This document shows positions 1 to 5,229 of a stretch of 5,414 nucleotides of DNA, piece by piece; positions within the stretch are counted from its first letter, which is position 1; every line of letters begins with the position of its first letter. The DNA is from Gammaproteobacteria bacterium (lineage in GTDB: Bacteria > Pseudomonadota > Gammaproteobacteria > Ga0077536): contig DPMX01000233.1 in the NCBI GenBank assembly GCA_003540955.1, positions 1-5,414 of the forward strand. Reading direction: 5' to 3'. The notes under the pieces were generated by a model. That model saw only the letters and a list, made by a program, of their open reading frames with translations. It was not told where the DNA came from and made no database searches. Both the position numbers and the translations under genes were made by a program.

Positions 1-157
1 CAAGTAATTTAATTAATGTAGAAACCACACAAAGCACGGAAGTTCATTGAGCATCATTCTACCTTGTGTTCCTAGTTTATCCTTGGGCTATCTTCACGTG
101 GAAATTGGACCGGAGCTGTTGCAATGCACCCAGCCCAGATCCGATCCCCTTTTTACC
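1..157. other. Non-coding stretch downstream of the peroxiredoxin gene
   Basis: No gene can be supported here. On the minus strand only very short reading frames occur, for example one of 14 codons near the left edge. The plus-strand frame that opens at 66 is mostly antisense to the peroxiredoxin gene and resembles no family I know. I looked for a factor-independent terminator after the peroxiredoxin stop and found no GC-rich stem followed by a T run on the minus strand. A weak ACACAA/TTGTGT inverted repeat (about 27-32 and 64-69) is all that is visible. Confidence 0.6.
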
Positions 158-643
158 CTACAAATTACTCAACACATTTTCAGCTGAACTCGCCTTCACT
201 TCAGACGGAGACTCCTCGACGAATAAATGTGACACCTCGCCATTGTTAACAATCAGCGCGAAGCGTAACCCTCGAGTACCCATCCCAAAGCCGGAAGCAT
301 CGAGTTCAAGGCCCAACGCCTTAGTATAATCGCCGTTACCATCCGCAAGCATGGTGACTTTTCCATCGGCACCCGCACTGGAACCCCAAGCATCCATTAC
401 GAATACGTCATTAACAGCGAGGCACGCTACTGTGTCGATACCCTTTGCTTTTATTGCATCCGAATTCGCTACGTAACCTGGCAAATGTGTCGCAGAACAC
501 GCCGGTGTAAACGCACCTGGAACAGAAAATAACACAACTTTTTTTCCCTCAAACAGTTCGGCTGACGTCACGCCTCCTGGGCCATCGGAACCCATTACCG
601 CAAAACCACCCTCTGGGACTTTGTCACCAACTTTAATTGTCAC
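158..643 (-). CDS. Peroxiredoxin, Prx5 (AhpC/TSA-like) family, 1-Cys type
   Basis: This encodes a 161-residue cytoplasmic thiol peroxidase that would reduce hydrogen peroxide and alkyl hydroperoxides. The family signature PGAFTPACSATHLPGY is at residues 42-57, with the peroxidatic cysteine at C49, T46 two turns before it, and R127 in the position of the conserved catalytic arginine of PRDX5. A second cysteine, C74, matches the non-catalytic Cys72 of human PRDX5. There is no cysteine near the C-terminus matching the resolving Cys151, so I infer a 1-Cys mechanism recycled by an outside thiol such as glutathione/glutaredoxin, as in many bacterial Prx5 proteins. The length fits the family and there is no signal peptide or fused glutaredoxin domain. 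The start is GTG at 643, chosen because GGAG lies 8 bases upstream; the nearby ATG (654-652) runs into a stop after two codons. The gene lies 267 bases after metZ, a neighbour not part of the usual purF-metZ cluster. Which thiol recycles it cannot be seen here. Confidence 0.93.
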   Translation of the reverse strand: MTIKVGDKVPEGGFAVMGSDGPGGVTSAELFEGKKVVLFSVPGAFTPACSATHLPGYVANSDAIKAKGIDTVACLAVNDVFVMDAWGSSAGADGKVTMLADGNGDYTKALGLELDASGFGMGTRGLRFALIVNNGEVSHLFVEESPSEVKASSAENVLSNL

Positions 644-651
644 TATCTCAT

Positions 652-655
652 CTCC
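652..655 (-). promoter_or_regulatory. Ribosome binding site of the peroxiredoxin gene
   Basis: On the minus strand GGAG stands 8 bases before the GTG codon at 643-641. This good Shine-Dalgarno match with near-ideal spacing decides for the GTG start, because no usable in-frame ATG is present nearby. Confidence 0.8.
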
Positions 656-710
656 GTTTGTCAGACATTAGGATCAGCGCACATTGTGCCATCGGAACCG
701 TCTGGCGGGA

Positions 711-834
711 ACCTGTGCGCACTCGATTCAGCGGCCGCCCCAACAATCCCTAGGAACTGTTGCGGCACGCATCTTGGATAAATCATCCGCGCCCTCAATC
801 GTTATCGGATCCTGGCACCAGCCAGCGCACAGGT
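711..834 (-). repeat. 10-base perfect inverted repeat, arms 711-720 and 825-834
   Basis: ACCTGTGCGC at 711-720 is the exact reverse complement of GCGCACAGGT at 825-834, with 104 bases between. The match does not extend further on either side. A 10-base perfect inverted pair is unlikely, though not impossible, by chance in a gap this size (rough estimate a few percent). As RNA it would form a closing stem around three internal hairpins, ending 67 bases before the peroxiredoxin start codon. Confidence 0.6.
734..766 (-). repeat. Imperfect hairpin with strand-specific G·U pairs
   Basis: In minus-strand RNA, CAACAGUU (762-755) pairs with GAUUGUUG (748-741) around the loop CCUAGG, giving 8 pairs of which two are G·U. 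A further four-base stem, GCCG (766-763) with CGGC (737-734), stacks outside it past a three-G bulge. The same pairs on the plus strand would be A·C mismatches, which points to minus-strand RNA if the structure is real. No U tract follows, so it is not a standard terminator. Confidence 0.4.
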
Positions 835-878
835 CAATGCTTATTGATCACGCCAAAAAGCTCTGTTTGAAGTAACTC

Positions 879-897
879 TTGGAAACGCGTTCCCCAA
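879..897 (-). repeat. Short hairpin just after the metZ stop codon
   Basis: In minus-strand RNA, UUGGGGA (897-891) pairs with UUUCCAA (885-879) around a five-base loop ACGCG: seven pairs, two of them G·U. It lies 13 bases past the metZ stop. The following bases are not U-rich (the nearest T run is about 20 bases further on), so it is at best a weak terminator or a 3'-end protecting hairpin of the metZ mRNA. Confidence 0.35.
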
Positions 898-910
898 CCA
901 ATCGCATTCT

Positions 911-2098
911 CTAATTCGTCAATGCCGCCGCAAGATCTGCAACCAAGTCCTCTGGCTCTTCCAATCCAATTGATATACGAATCAAACCTTCGCCTATGCG
1001 ACTCCGCGCCCGATCTTCGGCACTAACCCGAGAATGAGTTGTCGTTGCAGGATGAGTCACAATACTACGTGTATCCCCAAGGTTTCCTGTAATAGAAAAT
1101 AGCCGGAGTGAATCGATGACCCGCCACGCTTTCTCCCGGCCACCATTTATTTCGAACGCCATAACTCCCCCGAATCCACTCTGCTGCCGGTCCGCGAGCT
1201 TATGTTGCGGGTGATCAGGTAGACCTGGGTAATACACTTGTTTAACCTGTACTTGCTCCGTCAACCATGCCGCAACTATCGCAGCACCACGACAATGTTG
1301 CTCTACGCGGATGGCCAGAGTTTCTAGGCCTTTGAGAAATACCCAGGCATTAAATGGACTCATGCTCGCGCCCCCCGAGCGCAATACTGGAATTAATTTC
1401 TCCTCGACCAAAGTTTTAGGTGCCACAATCGCACCACCAACGCATCTACCCTGACCATCCAAGTACTTAGTCGCAGAATGGATAACAATGTCCGCACCAT
1501 AAGATAGTGGCCGCTGTAAAATCGGGGTGCAGAAACAATTATCGACAACCAATAGACTGCCAGACTCATGTGCTATCGCCGCCAGTGCGCTAATGTCTGC
1601 AACTTCAGTTAACGGATTCGATGGCGTCTCCAAAAATAAAAGTTTCGTGTTCGGGCGAATTGCGTCTTTCCACGCCTGTTGGTCTATAAGATCTACAAAG
1701 GTAAATTCAATGCCGAATTTCGCCAATATGTTTTTGAATAAATTAATAGTGCTGCCAAACACACTATAAGAGCATACAACGTGATCGCCAGCCGCCAAGA
1801 CTCCGAGGCATAAGGTCATAATTGCGCTCATACCTGACGCTGTTCCGACGGCACATTCGCCGCCCTCTAGCGCGGCCAGACGTTGCTCGAAAGCCCTTAC
1901 TGTAGGATTGGTAAATCTCGAATATACGTTTCCAATCTCCTCGCCACTGAATCGTGCCGCCGCTTGCGCCGCGTTCTCAAAACTAAAGCTCGAAGTAACA
2001 AAAATCGGGTCGCTGTTTTCGAATTCAGCCGTTTGGTGGCTGCCCGCATGACACGCAATAGTTGATGCCGCGTCCTCAAAATCATCGCTTACGTTCAT
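911..2098 (-). CDS. metZ: O-succinylhomoserine sulfhydrylase (MetZ), PLP-dependent
   Basis: The 395-residue product belongs to the Cys/Met-metabolism PLP enzymes (fold type I). As MetZ it would join O-succinylhomoserine with sulfide to give homocysteine, bypassing cystathionine, in the cytoplasm. Visible landmarks: phosphate-binding Y59 and R61 in NVYSRFTNPT; S88-G89-M90; SVFGST (112-117), where the PLP-stacking position is Phe as in MetZ rather than the Tyr of cystathionine synthases; D186 in VVDN, which binds the pyridine nitrogen; and the Schiff-base lysine K211 in SATKYLDGQGRC, a MetZ-like signature. The length fits MetZ (about 390-405). I chose the ATG at 2098 because AGGA lies 7 bases upstream; the frame is open to an ATG at 2155, but that one has no well-spaced ribosome site and would add 19 residues foreign to the family. 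Its place downstream of purF matches Pseudomonas. The leader of about 200 bases suggests its own control. Substrate preference (succinyl rather than acetyl ester) is inferred from the signature and lineage. Confidence 0.95.
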   Translation of the reverse strand: MNVSDDFEDAASTIACHAGSHQTAEFENSDPIFVTSSFSFENAAQAAARFSGEEIGNVYSRFTNPTVRAFEQRLAALEGGECAVGTASGMSAIMTLCLGVLAAGDHVVCSYSVFGSTINLFKNILAKFGIEFTFVDLIDQQAWKDAIRPNTKLLFLETPSNPLTEVADISALAAIAHESGSLLVVDNCFCTPILQRPLSYGADIVIHSATKYLDGQGRCVGGAIVAPKTLVEEKLIPVLRSGGASMSPFNAWVFLKGLETLAIRVEQHCRGAAIVAAWLTEQVQVKQVYYPGLPDHPQHKLADRQQSGFGGVMAFEINGGREKAWRVIDSLRLFSITGNLGDTRSIVTHPATTTHSRVSAEDRARSRIGEGLIRISIGLEEPEDLVADLAAALTN

Positions 2099-2105
2099 AG
2101 ATCTG

Positions 2106-2109
2106 TCCT
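2106..2109 (-). promoter_or_regulatory. Ribosome binding site of metZ
   Basis: On the minus strand AGGA stands 7 bases before the ATG at 2098-2096. The upstream in-frame ATGs at 2155 and 2125 have no comparable site at proper distance (the first has AGG directly touching it), so this site decides the metZ start. Confidence 0.75.
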
Positions 2110-2133
2110 GAATCGTGTAAATCATGAATTGAT

Positions 2134-2176
2134 CTAGGCCAAAACGTCCTAGCATCCTGTTATCGGACCGTAGTCC
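2134..2176 (-). other. Two short hairpins in the metZ leader, one with a UACG tetraloop
   Basis: In minus-strand RNA, GGAC (2176-2173) and GUCC (2168-2165) close a UACG loop; C(UACG)G belongs to the unusually stable UNCG tetraloop class. About 12 bases downstream CUAGG (2152-2148) pairs with CCUAG (2138-2134) around a nine-base loop. They lie 36-78 bases before the metZ start. I see no known methionine-related riboswitch here and no T tract. Both stems are short, so a regulatory role is only a suggestion. Confidence 0.3.
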
Positions 2177-2268
2177 CGTACCTCGATCTATTGCGGATTT
2201 GATATATGCGGGGTTTTTAAAGACAGCACGCTGGGAAACGTATGTGTAAATTTCGTTTTAGCTGTTCT

Positions 2269-2295
2269 TTTATAGCGCCCGCAAGCTGATATCAA
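2269..2295 (-). promoter_or_regulatory. Possible sigma-70 promoter for metZ
   Basis: On the minus strand TTGATA (2295-2290, five of six matches to the -35 consensus) is followed after 15 bases by TATAAA (2274-2269, five of six matches to the -10). The spacing is two bases short of ideal, and the -35 lies just beyond the stop of the small ORF. It would leave a leader of about 160 bases before metZ. No better pair was found in this gap. Confidence 0.27.
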
Positions 2296-2301
2296 ATCAG
2301 C
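2285..2301. repeat. Inverted repeat GCTGAT/ATCAGC at the end of the small ORF
   Basis: GCTGAT (2285-2290) and ATCAGC (2296-2301) form a perfect six-base inverted repeat around a five-base loop. It covers the stop codon of the small ORF (2297-2299). A nearby AGCGC/GCGCT pair (2274-2278, 2300-2304) offers an alternative fold. On the minus strand no T run follows, so it is not a normal terminator for the purF operon; on the plus strand TTTT follows but there is no plus-strand gene to terminate. Confidence 0.35.
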
Positions 2302-2563
2302 GCTTTTCATTGGCGACAATATTATGTTCGTGAATTGAAGTCAATGGATAAACCAACATTCTAACTCTGTACCCTTCGCTTAGTAGCCAACCAAGTCCAC
2401 TTCGAGAATACCATCCGAATCGCCGCTGAAAACGGGGGCCCCTAATGCTGGGATACATTAGGAAGGCAGCCACGACTGTATATGCCGTTCCCACGATCGT
2501 CACTACATTAGGGGAAACGTGGACCTTACTCGCCGCAAAACCTAATAGTGAGATGATAGACAT
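2297..2563 (-). CDS. Small hypothetical ORF directly after purF; possible gene remnant
   Basis: This 88-codon frame begins with an ATG one base after the purF TGA, a spacing that would allow translational coupling, but no ribosome site of its own is seen. I do not recognise the full protein. Residues 13-37 (KVHVSPNVVTIVGTAYTV and on through AAFLMYP) contain a hydrophobic segment and faintly resemble the N-terminal start of CDP-alcohol phosphatidyltransferases, where a 'SPN-VT-G' stretch leads into the first membrane helix. The catalytic motif of that family (DG..AR..G...D...D) is absent here and in the other two minus-strand frames nearby, and the remainder (43-88) is arginine-rich and not membrane-like. 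It is therefore either a small unrelated membrane-associated protein, a decayed N-terminal fragment, or a chance frame. The ORF is in the same frame as metZ but separated from it by three stops. Confidence 0.3.
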   Translation of the reverse strand: MSIISLLGFAASKVHVSPNVVTIVGTAYTVVAAFLMYPSIRGPRFQRRFGWYSRSGLGWLLSEGYRVRMLVYPLTSIHEHNIVANEKR

Positions 2564-2564
2564 C

Positions 2565-4094
2565 TCACACGTCGGCCGATATCTCTTCCGAGCTATGCAT
2601 ATCGCTCAGTGAGTTTTGCGCAGAAATGCGTAATGACTTGGCTTCATCTGATCGCAGTGACTCAATACGAGTGAGGTATGATTCACTGATATCTCCTGTA
2701 ACGTAATCACCGTCAAAACAAGATAGATCGAAACGCTTCACGCTCATATTACCCCTTCGTGTTGCGTCTACGAGATCGCTCAAATCTTGGTAGATGATCC
2801 TGTCCGCACAGATAATCTCCCCCACTTCATCGACCGATCGGTTAGAGCCAATCAACTCCTCCCCAGTCGGCATATCTATACCATAGACATTCGGATAAAC
2901 CACTGGAGGTGACGCAGATGCGAAATACACTTTGTTTGCCCCAGCATCGCGAGCCATTTGGATAATCTGGCTTGAGGTTGTGCCGCGAACAATTGAGTCA
3001 TCTACCAGCAGAACATTTTTGTTTTCAAATTCGAGGCTAATAGCATTAAGTTTTTGGCGTACGGATTTTCGCCGTAACGACTGTCCTGGCATGATAAAGG
3101 TCCGCGGAATGTATCGGTTTTTCACAAATCCTTCGCGATAATTAACCTTTAGTTCGTGAGCTAATTCTAACGCGGCGGTGCGCGATGTATCAGGAATAGG
3201 TATAACGACATCAATGTCATGTTCTCCCCACTCCCTTCGAATTTTTCGAGCGAGGGCCTCGCCCATCCGCATTCTGGCTTGTTGCACAGAAATACCATCT
3301 ATGATGGAGTCAGGTCGCGCCAGGTAGACGTATTCAAATATACACGGCGCCATCCCTTTTTCTGGTGCGCAGAGCTTGGTTTCCAGCTCGCCTTCCTTAC
3401 TGATGAAGATAGCTTCGCCTGGTGCAATATCACCGATTAACTCGAAACCAAGAACATCGATCGCAACGCTTTCAGAAGCAATCATATACTCCACCCCAAG
3501 ATCCGTCTCGCGCTTACCATACACAATCGGACGAATCCCATGCGGGTCCCTAAACCCGATGATGCCGACGCCGGTAATCATTGAAATCGCGGCATAGCCG
3601 CCCTTACAACGCTGGTGAACCTTTTCGATTGCTTTAAAGATATCGTTAGATTCGATACGAAATTTTCCTAAACGCTTTAGCTCGTGCGCAAAGATGTTCA
3701 GCAATACCTCGGAATCTGAGTCCGTATTAATGTGCCGCAAATCATCCTCGAATAATTCCTGCTTAAGTTGTTCCGAATTTGTCAGATTTCCGTTGTGCGC
3801 CAATGTAATCCCATAGGGGGAATTGACGTAGAACGGTTGTGCCTCAGCATTCGACGAAACACCAGCAGTCGGGTAACGCACGTGTCCAACGCCCATACGG
3901 CCGCGAAGATTGCGCATGTGACGAGTCCTAAAAACATCCCGCACATACCCCGCAGATTTACGTAAAAATAGATGACCGTCCTCGTAAGTGGCGATACCAG
4001 CGGCATCCTGACCACGATGTTGCAAGACTGTTAACCCGTCATAAAGAGCTTGGTTGACTGGGGTCTTTGCTACAATACCGACAATCCCACACAT
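2565..4094 (-). CDS. purF: Amidophosphoribosyltransferase (glutamine PRPP amidotransferase)
   Basis: PurF catalyses the first committed step of purine synthesis: PRPP plus glutamine gives 5-phosphoribosylamine, glutamate and pyrophosphate, in the cytosol. The 509-residue product is close to the E. coli length (505). The N-terminal class II amidotransferase domain (about 2-235) starts MCGIVGIV, so C2 becomes the N-terminal nucleophile once Met is removed; no propeptide is present, unlike the Bacillus type. R27, R73-Y74, N101-G102 and D127 fit the glutamine site. The phosphoribosyltransferase domain carries the flexible-loop region RTFIMPGQ..RRKSVRQKLN and the PRPP-binding motif VLLVDDSIVRGTT with D365-D366. 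The C-terminal FDLSCFDGDYVTGD stretch is typical of proteobacterial PurF. The start follows cvpA by 33 bases and only a weak ribosome site (GAG) is visible; the MCGI start is fixed by the chemistry. Its position in the dedD-cvpA-purF cluster is the known gammaproteobacterial order. No truncation or missing active residue is apparent. Confidence 0.98.
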   Translation of the reverse strand: MCGIVGIVAKTPVNQALYDGLTVLQHRGQDAAGIATYEDGHLFLRKSAGYVRDVFRTRHMRNLRGRMGVGHVRYPTAGVSSNAEAQPFYVNSPYGITLAHNGNLTNSEQLKQELFEDDLRHINTDSDSEVLLNIFAHELKRLGKFRIESNDIFKAIEKVHQRCKGGYAAISMITGVGIIGFRDPHGIRPIVYGKRETDLGVEYMIASESVAIDVLGFELIGDIAPGEAIFISKEGELETKLCAPEKGMAPCIFEYVYLARPDSIIDGISVQQARMRMGEALARKIRREWGEHDIDVVIPIPDTSRTAALELAHELKVNYREGFVKNRYIPRTFIMPGQSLRRKSVRQKLNAISLEFENKNVLLVDDSIVRGTTSSQIIQMARDAGANKVYFASASPPVVYPNVYGIDMPTGEELIGSNRSVDEVGEIICADRIIYQDLSDLVDATRRGNMSVKRFDLSCFDGDYVTGDISESYLTRIESLRSDEAKSLRISAQNSLSDMHSSEEISADV

Positions 4095-4127
4095 AAATGC
4101 TCTACCCGAATAGACTCATTGGAAATT

Positions 4128-4619
4128 TCATGAATAACTGAAATGCACCTGAATATCAGGCGGCATGAAGCTCAGAGCGACGTACGCTAGTTGCTCAAAA
4201 TACGTCATAAGATTCGATTCACTCCACCAGGGATCGCTCGGTACTTGCGTGAGACCAAGCAGTAGCACTAGCACCCCAATGATCGCGACCCCTCGCACGG
4301 CACCAAATACGACTCCCAACATACGATCTGTGGTAGTCAACCCCGATTTTTCGACCAGCCTGCCGATGAAGTGATTGGTTGTTCCAGTCACAAGGAGGGA
4401 CACAAGAACGAGTGCGATAAAAGCCAACACCCGACGAGCCGTCGGCACAGAGATCACATCGACAAGGAGGTCAGCTGCGGGGTTGTAAAAAGCCGCCGCG
4501 ACCCAGATCGACACGACCAAACCGATGAGTGACAACGCCTCACGCACAAAACCTCTGAACACGCTAATTATTACCGAGATACCGATAATCGTTACAATAG
4601 CTAAATCGGCCCAATTCAT
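4128..4619 (-). CDS. cvpA: CvpA family inner-membrane protein
   Basis: The 163-residue product is a CvpA protein, first named for colicin V production in E. coli and later linked to envelope function; its biochemical role is unsettled. Four hydrophobic segments are visible at about 5-21, 28-45, 64-80 and 103-123. Family landmarks are the FRGFVREALSL stretch after the first helix (R22, G23, E27) and the TTTDRMLGVVFGAVRG stretch before the fourth (D98, R99, G102, G106, R109). Length matches the family (about 160-190). A GAGG lies 11 bases before the ATG, a rather long but usable spacing. It follows the SPOR gene by 49 bases and precedes purF by 33, consistent with a shared transcript; the link to purF is the classic cvpA-purF pair. 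Nothing is odd about it. Confidence 0.95.
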   Translation of the reverse strand: MNWADLAIVTIIGISVIISVFRGFVREALSLIGLVVSIWVAAAFYNPAADLLVDVISVPTARRVLAFIALVLVSLLVTGTTNHFIGRLVEKSGLTTTDRMLGVVFGAVRGVAIIGVLVLLLGLTQVPSDPWWSESNLMTYFEQLAYVALSFMPPDIQVHFSYS

Positions 4620-4668
4620 AAGGGTAATCGCCTCATGGGAAGATGGGATTTTAACAAATGAGCACGGG

Positions 4669-5211
4669 TTAAGGATACCGTATTACAATTCCGTCGAGCT
4701 TCAATTCTTTCGCAAGCTGATCGCGGATTTTGTCAGCAGCCTCCTTCGTTAACTCCGGGCCTACACGGACCCGATAGGCTAATTCCGAGTCGTCTGGTAG
4801 TTGCTCGATAAAGGCAGTATAGCCGCCAATTCTTAGCTTTTCCGCCAAGGTCTCCGCATTTCCTTGGGTACTAAAGCTTCCAAGCTGGATCACCCAAGCC
4901 GTTATACCGGTGCGGGGCGTTACGCCCAGGACTGACGGCGTGGCGGGCTTGTGCGAATCGCGAGTCCAGTGCTGTGATTTAATCAACTCCTGTGGTGTCG
5001 CATCCATTGCCCGCTCTACTTGCTCGATGAACTTTTCATCAAGTGGAACCACCCGCGAATTAAAGTCTCCTACTGGCATACTTTCGATCTTTGGCGCCAA
5101 AAATGATTTTTTTTCATCGTGATTATCATCCAAAAAAATCGGAATGAGAATAACACCAAGAGCAACTAACACTGCCGCGCCAACAACTCTCTGCTTCAGT
5201 TGTAAACCCAT
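4669..5211 (-). CDS. dedD: SPOR-domain inner-membrane protein (DedD-like)
   Basis: The 180-residue product has a short cytoplasmic start (MGLQLKQR), one membrane helix at about 9-27, a periplasmic linker rich in charged residues and prolines (about 28-103), and a C-terminal SPOR domain (about 104-180) beginning AWVIQLGSFS and ending at the last residue. SPOR domains bind peptidoglycan stripped of stem peptides at the division septum, so the protein probably works in cell division; this role is known for E. coli DedD and inferred here. The first residues MGL...KQRVVGA...VALGVI..PIFLD are typical of the DedD found between folC and cvpA. The linker is shorter than in many relatives (often over 200 residues in total). 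The ATG at 5211 is chosen; a GTG directly before it at 5214 is possible and would add one residue. No strong ribosome site is visible for either. The gene starts 18 bases after the folC stop, which suggests coupling. Confidence 0.9.
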   Translation of the reverse strand: MGLQLKQRVVGAAVLVALGVILIPIFLDDNHDEKKSFLAPKIESMPVGDFNSRVVPLDEKFIEQVERAMDATPQELIKSQHWTRDSHKPATPSVLGVTPRTGITAWVIQLGSFSTQGNAETLAEKLRIGGYTAFIEQLPDDSELAYRVRVGPELTKEAADKIRDQLAKELKLDGIVIRYP

Positions 5212-5229
5212 CACATGAGCGTCAATTTG

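Larger units (their letters stand above)
644..910 (-). other. Metz–peroxiredoxin intergenic region with nested inverted repeats (possible structured leader RNA)
   Basis: This 267-base gap carries no convincing gene. Seen directly: a perfect 10-base inverted repeat (711-720 and 825-834; arms ACCTGTGCGC and GCGCACAGGT) encloses a perfect 5-bp hairpin (812-825, CTGGC/GCCAG with a 4-base loop), a 4-bp hairpin (776-788, GGAT/ATCC) and a longer hairpin (734-766). Outside it lie a 7-bp hairpin just after the metZ stop (879-897) and a CAGAC/GTCTG pair (662-666, 700-704) around a GCAC/GTGC hairpin (679-689). Two of these stems include G·U pairs that would be A·C mismatches on the plus strand, favouring minus-strand RNA, the direction of both flanking genes. 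I infer a folded 5' leader of the peroxiredoxin mRNA or a small RNA. It matches no riboswitch or small-RNA family I recognise. No clear promoter or U-tract terminator was found, so this could be chance. Confidence 0.3.

Noticed and set aside
66..329. 87-codon plus-strand frame at the left edge
   Set aside because: It overlaps the 3' half of the clear peroxiredoxin gene on the other strand and its protein resembles no family.
675..692. TGGCAC on the minus strand as a sigma-54 promoter for the peroxiredoxin gene
   Set aside because: The -12 element at the required distance reads GCGC instead of TTGC; only the GC matches, so it is not convincing.
711..834. Integron attC site or transposon end for the 10-base inverted repeat
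   Set aside because: The arms do not contain the RYYYAAC/GTTRRRY core sites, there is no cassette or integrase, and no target duplication is visible.
832..837. TTGACC on the minus strand as a -35 box for the peroxiredoxin gene
   Set aside because: Five of six bases match, but no acceptable -10 box lies 16-18 bases downstream.
684..875. 63-codon plus-strand frame inside the metZ-peroxiredoxin gap
   Set aside because: It needs a TTG start, has no ribosome site, shows no domain-like pattern, and is better explained as chance in a structured gap.
1883..2085. Overlapping frames on both strands within the metZ 5' region
   Set aside because: They are shadows of metZ in other frames, without ribosome sites or recognisable domains.
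2274..2307. Plus-strand terminator (AGCGC...GCGCTTTT)
   Set aside because: No plus-strand gene exists to be terminated, the T run is short, and the stem has a long loop.
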